From assembly GCA_937877565.1 (NCBI GenBank), contig CALFJB010000035.1:148627-212626 (forward strand): a stretch of 64,000 nucleotides of DNA. The letters are read 5' to 3'. The translations under genes and the position numbers were made by a program. Positions 25,027 through 33,589 of the stretch are shown here, one piece after another. The DNA comes from an uncultured Selenomonadales bacterium (GTDB taxonomy: Bacteria > Bacillota > Negativicutes > Selenomonadales > Selenomonadaceae). A model generated the notes under the pieces. It was given only the letters and a program-made list of their open reading frames with translations. It had not been told where the DNA came from and did not search any database. Positions within the stretch are counted from its first letter, which is position 1. Each line of letters opens with the position of its first letter.

Positions 25027-26106
25027 TTATTTTTTCAAAAGTTCAATCGCAAGCCGTGCATTTTTTAACGCCAATTCGCGCAGATTTTTTAATAATGACT
25101 CATCGTGAAAATTATTTGCGTCGAGTTTTTTTATTGTTTCAGTGAAAATTTTTTCAGCGGTTACATTGTCCAAATTGCCCAAAGGTTTTTCGCCGATTGA
25201 ATCTAAAAATCTTTCAATTTTTGGATCGTAGGAAATACCGAGCATTGGAACGCCCATAACGCCCGCAAAAATCAGCGCGTGTAACCTTATGCTGATTAAA
25301 ACATTTGTACAGCCGACCAAAGATAAAATTTCGCCGGTGCTAAATTCATCTTCCAAAACTACGGCGGGATTTTTCATAATTTCGGCGGTAGACTTCGCCG
25401 CTTTAATATCTTCAGGAAATTGCATAGGTATGAAAACAATTTCGGCGTTAATTTCGTCAACAAGTTTATCAAGTGCAGACGCAAGCGCGGCTTGACAATC
25501 CTGCCAATTTATCCAACGTCTTACAGATACGCCAATAATTTTTTTGTCAGTTGGAATGTTATAGCGGGTAAAAATTTTTTCGCCAAAAGTTTTAGGCACG
25601 GGCTTAATCGCAAGTACAGGGTCTGCAGTACAATAAATTGGCGGGCGATTTATTTTCAAATTTTTCAACTCTTCAAGTGAGCCGTGATCTCTAACCGTGA
25701 TTAAATCGACACGGTTTACAATCCAATTCATCAATTTTTGAGCGAACGCGCCACGAATTGGACCAATTCCTTGAGCGTACAGCATAACTTTACAGCCAAA
25801 AAATTTTGCCAAAAAAATAATTCCCAAATAATAATACAACGAACGGCGACTTGTGACATTTTGCAAAAGACTGCCGCCGCCGCTTATCAGTAAATCAGCC
25901 GCAAGAATTTTTCTGACAATCGAAAAAATATCCAGCCACTTCACGGCGTCAACTTTATGGCGTTTCTTCGTGTACTCGGGATTCAGCGATATTACAGTTG
26001 CTGAAATATCGCTGTCCATTTCGCGCAGGACTTCAAGCATTGCCGCAAGCATTGCTTCATCTCCGCCATTTTTGGAACCGTAGTAGCCGGAAATTAATAT
26101 TTTCAT
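25027..26106 (-). CDS. csaB: Polysaccharide pyruvyl transferase CsaB
   Basis: A 359-residue GT-B-like enzyme that adds pyruvate ketals to a cell-wall polysaccharide, the ligand for SLH-domain surface proteins. Seen: SGYYGSKNGGDEAML at the N-terminus, LLISGGGSLLQNVTSRRSL, YAQGIGPI, and the C-terminal SIRLHALIFAGVMGVPMLGISYDPK. In Negativicutes, SLH-type outer-membrane porins attach to modified peptidoglycan, and csaB is common there. The DUF5693 gene lies upstream on the same strand, as in related genomes, across a repeat-bearing gap. Confidence 0.93.
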   Translation of the reverse strand: MKILISGYYGSKNGGDEAMLAAMLEVLREMDSDISATVISLNPEYTKKRHKVDAVKWLDIFSIVRKILAADLLISGGGSLLQNVTSRRSLYYYLGIIFLAKFFGCKVMLYAQGIGPIRGAFAQKLMNWIVNRVDLITVRDHGSLEELKNLKINRPPIYCTADPVLAIKPVPKTFGEKIFTRYNIPTDKKIIGVSVRRWINWQDCQAALASALDKLVDEINAEIVFIPMQFPEDIKAAKSTAEIMKNPAVVLEDEFSTGEILSLVGCTNVLISIRLHALIFAGVMGVPMLGISYDPKIERFLDSIGEKPLGNLDNVTAEKIFTETIKKLDANNFHDESLLKNLRELALKNARLAIELLKK

Positions 26107-26159
26107 TGCGACTTTTATTTGTCTCCTTCAGTTAATTTTTTTTATTTTACATTTTAAAT

Positions 26160-26304
26160 GTACTTTTCTTTTCCAAAGCTCATTAGGAAACAGTTGACAG
26201 GAAACAGCGAACAGGGATTTGAAAACTGTATCCTGTTTCCTATAAAACCTATGACGCGCCACTAAAACCTAAAACCTAGTACCTAAAACCTAGTACCTAA
26301 AATC
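26160..26304. repeat. Altered hairpin repeat with CTAAAACCTA cluster
   Basis: The left edge GTACTTTTCTTTTCCAAAGC and the inner CTATGACGCGCC at 26249-26260 match the ends of the element at 39892-40048. The interior is different: GGAAACAG occurs twice and pairs with CTGTTTCC. From 26261 there are CTAAAACCTA and CCTAGTACCTAAAA units. The gap contains no gene. Confidence 0.8.
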
Positions 26305-28339
26305 TATTTCTCAAATTCGTTGCAAAATTTAAAAACAATACCAATACCGCGCCTATTAACGCGCCGGGTAAAACGCCATCAACTCCGCGCATAAATGACA
26401 TAAATATTGGCGTCCTCATATGTGCAAATGTTTCTACCATTGAACTTTGCCCAATCGTTGCTATTATCGTTAATACAAAGCAAATTGACTTGGGAAATCT
26501 TTGCAGGAACGCCGCCATTGCCATTACAAAGGCTGGATGTCCTATAAAAATTTCTTTCGAGCGCGGACGCGCGTAAAATAACTGCTCCAACATTGCACGT
26601 ATTTTTATTTCCATTCCTGATACCGGCATTCCCGCAGTATGTCCGCTGCGTGCGATTAATACCACGAACGCCAACAATACAAATATTCCGCCCAACAAAT
26701 ATTTTACGGTCACGTTCATATTTAAAATCGCTTTAATTTGTTCAATCGCCGAAACATTTTTTTGCACTTCGTCAACTACGTTGAATCTTTGCAGGAACGC
26801 CACTGCCACCAAAACTAACGGCAATACGAAGGTTAATTTTATTCCTCTAAAAATTTCAAACTCCAGAAAATATTTTACGTCCGACAACGCGCCCGACAAA
26901 TACGCCGCGCCGACCATTGACAGCGCACTTGTTAAAATTAGCGAAATTACTCCAACTAAAACTATTTGCACGGTTGAAATTTCGCCGTCAGATTTTAATT
27001 TCAAAAATCTTAGTTTGTCGAGCTGCCAAATTACCGCAAGTGCAGGAAATAAATTTGCACTCAACAACGCCGCCAAAATTCTTACCTTGCCGCCCGCGCC
27101 CATTAAAATTGGTACTGCCGCTATTATCGCCAAAACTGCAAACAATATCAGCTGAAATCTTTTCGCCGCGTTTATTCTGTACGAAATCAAAGACAAATAT
27201 AAAACTGCCGCCGCCGCTACGCCAACTATTACGAAGACGCGCAAAATTTTACTTGGAAAATAATTTTCAAAAGTATCAGCCACGCCCAAAGTATAGCCGT
27301 TAGACTTCACTTTTTCGGCAACGTCTTTTACATATTTTAAATTTGTTTCAAGCAGATTCAAACCCGGCGCGGGCTTGTCGTAAATTCGCAAAAGATTTAT
27401 TCGAATATTTCGTTCGTGGTCAGTCGTTCCCCAACGTTGTACAGCCGTATCAATTAAAAGTTTCGGCTGTTCATCGCGCGGGATTGCATACAGCCGCGCA
27501 ATTTCATTGTAACCGAGTTTTTCTGCAAGTTCAAACATTCCCGTTTGATTATAAAATTGCAGTTGGCTTGTATGTTCAATCAATCCCAATTTGTAGCCGC
27601 GCTTTTTCATTTCAGCCGCCGTTATGTCAACGTGATTCGGTGCGCCCAAAATTTCCGGTCCGTCAAATACAATTTCTGAAATGGGATAACCTTCCAAACT
27701 TTCAAAAACCGCTTTAACTTGTTCCGGCTTGCATTGATTGAAATTTTTGGGACGTGCAAGAATCGTAAAGCCGAATTTTTTTGTAGTTTCCAATTCGTCT
27801 TTGTCAATTCCAACCGGCTCTTTCATAAATGGGCCAAATTGCGCTTTTACTTCCAAAACTTCAACTTCGCCAATGGCAAAAGATTTTACGCGCTCTTCAC
27901 CAAAACGAAGCAGTAAATTTTTTTTCGCTGATTCGTAAGCTTCCAAACTTCGTCCAATGATATAAACGCGGGTAGGGTCAATCGCTCCTATTTCGACGGC
28001 GTCCCGCCAAAGTTGATTTGTAATTGCGCCGCTGTGATAATTCACCAAAATATCAGTGCCGTAAACCGCAATAACTTTACCTGCGCGAGTCAACTTTTCA
28101 AAAGTCGTGTCGTAAATCGCAAGTGAAGTTATTCCGGCGGCTTTAAATTTTTTCAAAACTTCGGAAAATTCAAGCCCTTCACGTTCGGAAAGTTCCCGCA
28201 AGCTGTCATAATCCATTGCCATATCAACCTGCGAATTATGAATTTCTACGGCGTGCCTTTGTCCGGCGATAACTAACGACGCAATTAAACCGGCGGCTAT
28301 TGCGATTAACAAAATTTTGTTGTAGAAAAATTTTTTCAT
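26297..28339 (-). CDS. DUF5693 family multi-pass membrane protein
   Basis: A 680-residue protein. One N-terminal membrane segment (ILLIAIAAGLIASLVIAG) precedes a large extracytoplasmic domain of about 330 residues. Around eight to ten membrane helices then make up the C-terminal half (for example FQLILFAVLAIIAAVPILM and FVLLAFVVLIARSGHTAGMP). It matches the DUF5693 family, known to me as a neighbour of csaB in Firmicutes; its function is not established. It is cotranscribed with the DUF2993 gene, one base apart. Confidence 0.85.
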   Translation of the reverse strand: MKKFFYNKILLIAIAAGLIASLVIAGQRHAVEIHNSQVDMAMDYDSLRELSEREGLEFSEVLKKFKAAGITSLAIYDTTFEKLTRAGKVIAVYGTDILVNYHSGAITNQLWRDAVEIGAIDPTRVYIIGRSLEAYESAKKNLLLRFGEERVKSFAIGEVEVLEVKAQFGPFMKEPVGIDKDELETTKKFGFTILARPKNFNQCKPEQVKAVFESLEGYPISEIVFDGPEILGAPNHVDITAAEMKKRGYKLGLIEHTSQLQFYNQTGMFELAEKLGYNEIARLYAIPRDEQPKLLIDTAVQRWGTTDHERNIRINLLRIYDKPAPGLNLLETNLKYVKDVAEKVKSNGYTLGVADTFENYFPSKILRVFVIVGVAAAAVLYLSLISYRINAAKRFQLILFAVLAIIAAVPILMGAGGKVRILAALLSANLFPALAVIWQLDKLRFLKLKSDGEISTVQIVLVGVISLILTSALSMVGAAYLSGALSDVKYFLEFEIFRGIKLTFVLPLVLVAVAFLQRFNVVDEVQKNVSAIEQIKAILNMNVTVKYLLGGIFVLLAFVVLIARSGHTAGMPVSGMEIKIRAMLEQLFYARPRSKEIFIGHPAFVMAMAAFLQRFPKSICFVLTIIATIGQSSMVETFAHMRTPIFMSFMRGVDGVLPGALIGAVLVLFLNFATNLRNRF

Positions 28340-28340
28340 T

Positions 28341-29057
28341 TTATTTTACCGTGCTAACCGCAGTAACAACAGCTTCACCTTCACGCAATTCAACTGATTC
28401 AAACTTCAAGCCGAGCGGCAATTTTGAACTGTCCAAAACTTTTATATCTTTCAAAAAAATATCGACGTTGACGCGGCTTAAAATCGAATTGCTGTTAAGA
28501 TGCGTCATATGAAAATATACGTCGCCGTTTTGTACCAAAAAAGTTCCTGCAATATCAATATCAATCGTCCTGCCAAGAAATTTTCCGGTTGCGGAAGCAG
28601 TGGCTCCCTCCGGCGTAATTTTTACTTGCGTATTTTCAAAATTTTTATCTTTGTCGGCGATAAAATTTTGAAGTTCTTCATCAGTTACAATTCCGCGCAG
28701 TTCAATTTTATCTGCGTGTTTTAAAATTCTTTTTTGCCGTTCCTGCGAGGATAAATCTTTATTTGGAAAAAGCATTTCCATAACGTCAAGGCGAATTTTT
28801 TCACCGTCAAGCGTCAAATTTTTAAAAGCAATTTCACCGATACGACCGGCGGCGGCGGTTGCGTGAAGTTTATCAATTTCGCCCATTGCAATTCTAAAAT
28901 TCGGCTTTGCGTCAAGTGAAACATCAACCGCAGTTGCTGAAGTTGCATTTACAATCTGTTGTTCGACGATACTTTCAACCGTGCGCGGCAAAAACATTCC
29001 GCCAATCACGGCAACTATCACCAACAGAATTGCTATTACTGCCAAAAATTTTTTCAT
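28341..29057 (-). CDS. DUF2993/LmeA-like lipid-binding protein
   Basis: A 238-residue protein with an N-terminal signal anchor (FLAVIAILLVIVAVIGGMFL) followed by a beta-rich domain. The stretch VESIVEQQIVNATSATAVDVSLDAKPNFRIAMGEIDKL is typical of DUF2993. In actinobacteria LmeA binds phosphoinositides in the periplasm; in this genome an envelope lipid-binding role is inference. One base separates it from the cupin gene upstream. Confidence 0.8.
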   Translation of the reverse strand: MKKFLAVIAILLVIVAVIGGMFLPRTVESIVEQQIVNATSATAVDVSLDAKPNFRIAMGEIDKLHATAAAGRIGEIAFKNLTLDGEKIRLDVMEMLFPNKDLSSQERQKRILKHADKIELRGIVTDEELQNFIADKDKNFENTQVKITPEGATASATGKFLGRTIDIDIAGTFLVQNGDVYFHMTHLNSNSILSRVNVDIFLKDIKVLDSSKLPLGLKFESVELREGEAVVTAVSTVK

Positions 29058-29058
29058 T

Positions 29059-29547
29059 TTATAAATCCTCCGAGTAAGTCAAGCGCAAAATTTTTTCTGT
29101 AGCTTGCGGGTACAAATTCAAAAATTCCTGCCTTGTAACGAGTTTAAAACCTTCGTAAGTAAATTTCGGCGTAGTCATACAAGAAACGAAAGTATAACTA
29201 TCTGCGTCAAGATTTTCAGCCGCAAAAACTGCGCCCGCCGGAATTATAACCATTGCGCGTTGTCCTTCGTCAATATTTTTACCGAGCAAAAATTCTTCAA
29301 GCTTGCCATTTTTCAATACAAAAATTTTCAAGCCGCAACCTTCGTGAAAGTACCAAATTTCATCACAATCAATTTTATGAAAGTGCGAAACGTCCTTACC
29401 TGCCAACAAAAAATAGATACTGCCCGCCGTCGCTCTGTCATTCTGATTGAAAGGCGCGGTATAAACTTCAGAAAAATAACCGCCTTCAACGTGTCGATTA
29501 AGCGAATAAATTTTTTTCAAATTTTCAATTCTGTTTAAAATTTCCAT
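29059..29547 (-). CDS. Cupin-fold protein, DUF985 family
   Basis: A 162-residue single-domain cupin. RHVEGGYFSEVY, SIYFLLAGKDVSHFHKIDCDEIWYFHEG and VIIPAGAVFAAENL are the DUF985 signatures; His of SHFHK and Glu of DEIW are the likely metal or ligand residues. The catalytic role is unknown, and some relatives bind sugars. It belongs to a run of minus-strand genes from prfB to csaB with very short gaps. Confidence 0.85.
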   Translation of the reverse strand: MEILNRIENLKKIYSLNRHVEGGYFSEVYTAPFNQNDRATAGSIYFLLAGKDVSHFHKIDCDEIWYFHEGCGLKIFVLKNGKLEEFLLGKNIDEGQRAMVIIPAGAVFAAENLDADSYTFVSCMTTPKFTYEGFKLVTRQEFLNLYPQATEKILRLTYSEDL

Positions 29548-29559
29548 AAAAATTTTTCC

Positions 29560-30667
29560 TCAACCGGCGATATTTGCACGCATTGCAAGAAATGCACGAA
29601 TAAAATTATCAAGTTCGCCGTCCATAACCGCTTGAACGTTGCCGGTTTCTTCGCCGGTACGCAAATCTTTTACCATTGTATAAGGTTGAAAAACGTAGGA
29701 GCGAATTTGACTGCCCCACTCAATTTTCATTCGGTCGCCTTCAAGTTTGGCTTTTTCTTCTTCTTTTTTTTCAAGTTCAAGCTCAAAAAGTTTGGCGCGG
29801 AGCATTTTCAAACATTGTTCACGATTTTGAATTTGCGAACGTTCATTTTGACATTGCACAACAATCCCCGTTGGAATGTGTGTCATTCTTACGGCTGACG
29901 AAGTTTTATTGATATGCTGTCCGCCCGCGCCGCTTGCACGGTACGTATCAACGCGCACATCTGCCATATTTATATCAACTTCCACCGCGTCATCAATTTC
30001 CGGCATAATATCACAAGCTGAAAACGACGTATGGCGGCGGGCGTTTGAATCGAAAGGCGAAATTCTAACAAGGCGATGAATACCTTTTTCAGATTTCAAA
30101 AAACCGTAAGCGTTATGACCTTTGATAAAAAGTGTGACAGATTTAACGCCTGCCTCATCGCCGGGCAAAATATCAGCCGTTTCAACTGTAAAGCCGTGAC
30201 GCTCCGCCCAACGAACATACATTCTTAAAAGCATTTGCGTCCAGTCTTGAGCCTCTGTACCGCCCGCGCCCGCGTGTAATGTCAAAATTGCGTTATTGGC
30301 GTCGTAGGGTTCACTCAATAAAATTTCAAGGCGCAAACTTTCCAAGCCGTCTTTGATAGTTTGAATTTCTGAAATAATATCAGTTTCCTGTGAATCGTCG
30401 CCTTCTTCCATTGCAAGTTCTAAAAGTGTTTGGGCGTCGTCGAATTTCGACAAAAGATTTTTATAGGCGTCAACGCCGGATTTAATTCCGTTCAATTCTT
30501 GAGTAATTTGTTGCGCGGTGTCGGGGTTGTCCCAAAAAGTCGGCTCGCCCATTTTATATTCCAACTCGGCGATTTTTTCTTCCTTGTTGGCGATGTCAAA
30601 GTGAATCCCCCATTTCATTAAGCTTTTCGCGCAGTGCCGTTAATTCTATTTTTCTGTCTTCAAGCAT
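29560..30667 (-). CDS. prfB: Peptide chain release factor 2, with programmed +1 frameshift
   Basis: The factor that recognises UGA and UAA stops. The first 23 codons start at ATG 30667 and end in CTT-TGA; the rest continues in the +1 frame as DIANKEEKIAEL. The mature protein has the SPF recognition tripeptide (VRISPFDSNARR) and the GGQ hydrolysis motif (GAGGQHINKTSSAV). Total length is about 374 residues. A start at 30618 would lose the coiled-coil N-terminus. It is the classic autoregulatory arrangement. Confidence 0.95.
30595..30612 (-). promoter_or_regulatory. Programmed +1 ribosomal frameshift site of prfB
   Basis: On the minus strand a run of five G (in ATGGGGGAT), acting as an internal Shine-Dalgarno, lies just upstream of the slip codon CTT followed by in-frame TGA and C. 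Low RF2 lets the ribosome slip past TGA, so RF2 controls its own level. Confidence 0.92.
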
Positions 30668-30686
30668 TTAATCACTTCCTTTTTAT

Positions 30687-30718
30687 TTAGGTGTTAGGTA
30701 CTAGGTTTTAGATGTTAG
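30687..30718. repeat. CTAAAACCTA-type short repeat cluster
   Basis: TTAGGTGTTAGGTACTAGGT followed by TTTAGATGTTAG is the same family as at 8165, 11000 and 26261. It fills the gap between prfB and thiD and overlaps the thiD stop. Confidence 0.78.
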
Positions 30719-31500
30719 AAATTTTCCAGCAAAAAGGCGTGATTCATGGGACCGCGCCCTTTACCGAGATTTAAATTTGCCGCCAACGCGCCGGAAATAT
30801 AATTTTTAGCCGCGCTAATTGCGTCAATCAAAGTTAAATTTTTTGCAAGCCCCGCCGCAATAGCACTGGACAAAGTACAACCTGTGCCGTGCGTGTTGGG
30901 ATTGTCGATTTTTTTACCGTTAAAAATTTTAATTTCGCCGTCAAATAAAATATCGTTAGCGTCGTTTAAACTGTGCCCGCCTTTGCAAAGTACCGCGCAA
31001 CCGTAATTTTCAAAAATAATTTTCGCCGCTTTTTCCATATCGTCAGCAGTTTTAATTTTTATATTTGAAAGAATTTCGGCTTCAGGAATGTTTGGAGTTA
31101 TGACGGTTGCCAATGGAAATAAATATTTTTTCAGCGTTTCAACTGCATCATCTTCAATCAATTTTGCGCCGCTTGTTGCAACCATTACAGGATCAACGAC
31201 GATATTTTTTGCGTTGTAGAATTTTAATTTTTCTGCGATAGTTTTAATCAATTCTGACGATGAAACCATTCCGATTTTCACGGCGTCCGGCGGAATATCT
31301 GTAAAAACCGCGTCAAGTTGTTGTTCCAAAAATTTCGGCGTAACTTCCAAAACTGCAGTAACGCCCGTTGTATTTTGCGCCGTCAGTGCGGTAATTGCGC
31401 TCATTGCGTAAACGCCCAAAACTGTCATTGTTTTAATATCAGCTTGAATACCTGCGCCGCCGCTTGAATCACTGCCCGCTATTGTTAAAGCCGTTTTCAA
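30715..31500 (-). CDS. thiD: Hydroxymethylpyrimidine (phosphate) kinase
   Basis: A 261-residue ribokinase-fold enzyme phosphorylating the pyrimidine precursor of thiamine. It contains AGSDSSGGAGIQADIKT (substrate/P-loop region), VVDPVMVATSG, and the anion-hole motif HGTGCTLSSAIAAGLA with the catalytic Asp replaced by the usual GTGC Cys arrangement. It is the last gene of thiM-thiE-thiD, following thiE after three bases. These three genes allow salvage of thiamine moieties; no de novo thiC/thiG is in the window. Confidence 0.95.
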   Translation of the reverse strand: MKTALTIAGSDSSGGAGIQADIKTMTVLGVYAMSAITALTAQNTTGVTAVLEVTPKFLEQQLDAVFTDIPPDAVKIGMVSSSELIKTIAEKLKFYNAKNIVVDPVMVATSGAKLIEDDAVETLKKYLFPLATVITPNIPEAEILSNIKIKTADDMEKAAKIIFENYGCAVLCKGGHSLNDANDILFDGEIKIFNGKKIDNPNTHGTGCTLSSAIAAGLAKNLTLIDAISAAKNYISGALAANLNLGKGRGPMNHAFLLENF

Positions 31501-31503
31501 ATT

Positions 31504-32115
31504 TCAATTCCTCCAAACGTTCAATAAATTTTTCGCCGCAATTTCAGGATTTTCAGCCGCAATAATCGCAGAAACTACCGCCACACCGTCAATTTTCGCA
31601 GGTTTAATTTTTGAAATAGTTTCAAGGTTAATCCCGCCAATGGCAACTATTGGAATTTTAACGGCGGCACGAATTTTTTTCAAAGTTTCAACTGTAACAA
31701 GTTTAGCGTCAGTTTTTGTATTTGTTGCGAACATTGCGCCGACGCCCAAATAATTTGCGCCGTCAATTTCGGCTTGAATCGCCTCTTCAACTGTTGAAAC
31801 TGAAACGCCGATAATTTTTTCTGCACCCAAAATTTTTCTTGCAATTTTGCAGGGTAAATCGTCTTGCCCAATGTGAACGCCCGCCGCGTCAATCGCCTGT
31901 GCAATATCTAACCTGTCATTGACAATAAGCGGAATATTTTTTTCAGCGGTAATTTTTTTAAGGCGCGTTCCAACTTCAAAAAATTCAAGACTGCTACAAT
32001 TTTTTTCGCGCAGTTGTACAACCGTAACGCCGCCTTTTATCGCAAGTGCAACGGCTTTTTCAATATCTGAAGTTAAATTTCTGTCAGTGCAAAGGTACAA
32101 ATTATAATCAATCAT
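31504..32115 (-). CDS. thiE: Thiamine-phosphate synthase
   Basis: A 203-residue TIM barrel that joins pyrimidine pyrophosphate and thiazole phosphate. Signatures: GGVTVVQLREKN, PLIVNDRLDIA, GVHIGQDDLP, YLGVGAMFATNTK and VAIGGIN. The ATG at 32115 overlaps thiM by eight bases; an upstream in-frame start at 32259 would lie deep inside thiM and was not used. Confidence 0.95.
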   Translation of the reverse strand: MIDYNLYLCTDRNLTSDIEKAVALAIKGGVTVVQLREKNCSSLEFFEVGTRLKKITAEKNIPLIVNDRLDIAQAIDAAGVHIGQDDLPCKIARKILGAEKIIGVSVSTVEEAIQAEIDGANYLGVGAMFATNTKTDAKLVTVETLKKIRAAVKIPIVAIGGINLETISKIKPAKIDGVAVVSAIIAAENPEIAAKNLLNVWRN

Positions 32116-32896
32116 AAAAAATTTTTCCTCGCGCAGAAATAATTTTATCATCAATCTTGCTAAGTGCGTCAATAATTCCAATGTGCAAACTGCCCGTGCC
32201 GACTTCAGAATATTTTTCAAATGAAATTTCGCCCGCAATTCCCATAGACGCAACCGCACTTACAGCCGCAGAAAATTTATCTTCAATTGCGCCAATATAC
32301 GCGCCCAAAATTCCGCTAAGCATGCAACCTGTACCTGTAATTTTCCCCATCGCGGCAACACCGTTTTTAATCTGCGCGAATTTTTTTCCATCTGTAACAA
32401 TATCAACCGCGCCGGTAATTATCGCCACGCAAGAATATTTTTCAGCTACAATTTTTGCAACTTCAGCCGCAGAAAATTTTTCATCAGTTGAATTTGAATC
32501 GACTCCGCGTGTTGCTGAATTTTTCCCAGCGCAAAACGCCATTTCTGAAAGGTTGCCACGTATCGCCGCAAATTTTACAGTTTCTAAAAGTTTTTCGACG
32601 GTTTTATTTCGCAAATTTGAAACGCCGACGCCGACTGGATCTAAAATCACGGGAATATTTTTTGAATTGGCAGTAACGCCCGCTTTTTCCATTGATTTTA
32701 TCGTGCGTTCGTTCAAAGTGCCAATGTTTATTACAAGTGCGTTTGCAATGGCGGTAATTTCGGCAACCTCGTTAATATCGTCCGCCATAACAGGTGAGCC
32801 GCCAACTGCCAAAATTGCGTTTGCCACGTCATTAACAGTTACATAATTTGTTATACAGTGTACCAGCGGATTTTTTTCTCTAACAATTTTATTCAT
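32108..32896 (-). CDS. thiM: Hydroxyethylthiazole kinase
   Basis: A 262-residue ribokinase-fold enzyme phosphorylating the thiazole part of thiamine. It contains PLVHCITNYVTVNDVANAIL, DPVGVG, RGNLSEMAF and GTGCMLSGILGAYIG. It overlaps the upstream toxin-like gene by four bases. I looked for the TPP riboswitch core (CUGAGA and ACCUGAUCUGGAU-type elements) upstream and found none in the short available space, so control must come from elsewhere or be absent. Confidence 0.95.
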   Translation of the reverse strand: MNKIVREKNPLVHCITNYVTVNDVANAILAVGGSPVMADDINEVAEITAIANALVINIGTLNERTIKSMEKAGVTANSKNIPVILDPVGVGVSNLRNKTVEKLLETVKFAAIRGNLSEMAFCAGKNSATRGVDSNSTDEKFSAAEVAKIVAEKYSCVAIITGAVDIVTDGKKFAQIKNGVAAMGKITGTGCMLSGILGAYIGAIEDKFSAAVSAVASMGIAGEISFEKYSEVGTGSLHIGIIDALSKIDDKIISARGKIFYD

Positions 32897-33267
32897 ATTG
32901 CCTCCAATAAATTATTTCTTTCTTTGAAGTCCGCCAATTCATTTTTAGCTTTTTCTATTTCACTGCGCGGCGTTTTTTGAGTTTCTTTTCTGAATTGATG
33001 AAGTAACACAAAAGAATTTTCAATCCACGCGGCAAATAAAATTCTGTCAGGCGTTGGGCGTAATTCCCATATTTCGCCTTCAATATGTTTGATAATAGGT
33101 TCGCCATTTCGCGTACCGAACATTTCCAAACGTTGAAACTGATAAAATATTTTTCTTGCTTGACTTTTGCTTAGCTTATCATTTTTGGTTGCAAGCTGAT
33201 TTGTGTAGTCACGAACAGGCGAATTACCTTTCTTATCCTCATAAAAAATAATGTTGTACAAATTCAT
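32893..33267 (-). CDS. HigB/Gp49-like RelE-superfamily toxin
   Basis: A 124-residue protein matching the phage-derived Gp49-like/HigB group: IIFYEDKKGNSPVRDY at the start, KIFYQFQRLEMFGTRNG in the middle, then the core EGEIWELRPTPDRILFAAWIENSFVLLHQFRKETQKTP and a helical tail. Relatives are mRNA endonucleases that cleave in the ribosome. An Xre-type HigA antitoxin would normally follow, but thiM follows instead with a four-base overlap. The upstream small gene is the likely partner. Confidence 0.85.
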   Translation of the reverse strand: MNLYNIIFYEDKKGNSPVRDYTNQLATKNDKLSKSQARKIFYQFQRLEMFGTRNGEPIIKHIEGEIWELRPTPDRILFAAWIENSFVLLHQFRKETQKTPRSEIEKAKNELADFKERNNLLEAI

Positions 33268-33285
33268 AACCTTTCTAAAACAAAT

Positions 33286-33573
33286 TTAAAAATGAATGGC
33301 AATTTGTCCAATTAAATTATTTTCATCATCAATCGAATTTTCGACTTCATCATTTTCTGTACCAACATAAAAATCAGCATCCGTATCTTTGGCAAGATTA
33401 TATTTTTTGTCGAGTTCAAAGCAAAGGTTGCGGTATTCCTGTTCAGTAATTTTGCCCGCGTCGAGTTTATCCATTAAAATTCCAAGTTCAGCAAGCCATT
33501 TATCACATTCAAAAATTTCTTCAGCCGCCATAAGATTATCTTTAACATCTGCCCAGGTTGTAAAATTTTTCAT
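33286..33573 (-). CDS. Small acidic protein, candidate antitoxin
   Basis: A 95-residue protein from ATG 33573, with GGAGGC just upstream; a longer frame to 33789 is only overlap with secA. Sequence begins MKNFTTWADVKDNLMAAEEI and ends in a strongly acidic, asparagine-rich tail (TENDEVENSIDDENN). I do not recognise a DNA-binding fold with confidence. Its place directly before a toxin gene, 18 bases away, suggests it neutralises it. It lies 16 bases after the secA stop. Confidence 0.6.
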   Translation of the reverse strand: MKNFTTWADVKDNLMAAEEIFECDKWLAELGILMDKLDAGKITEQEYRNLCFELDKKYNLAKDTDADFYVGTENDEVENSIDDENNLIGQIAIHF

Positions 33574-33589
33574 TGGTAACGCCTCCAAT

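Noticed and set aside
26187..26241. Possible CRISPR-like direct repeats (GGAAACAG units)
   Set aside because: Only two direct copies plus one inverted, no spacers of equal length, no cas genes; a decayed hairpin element fits better.
32157..32846. A 229-residue plus-strand frame across thiM
   Set aside because: Complementary strand of a well-recognised ThiM; no ribosome site.
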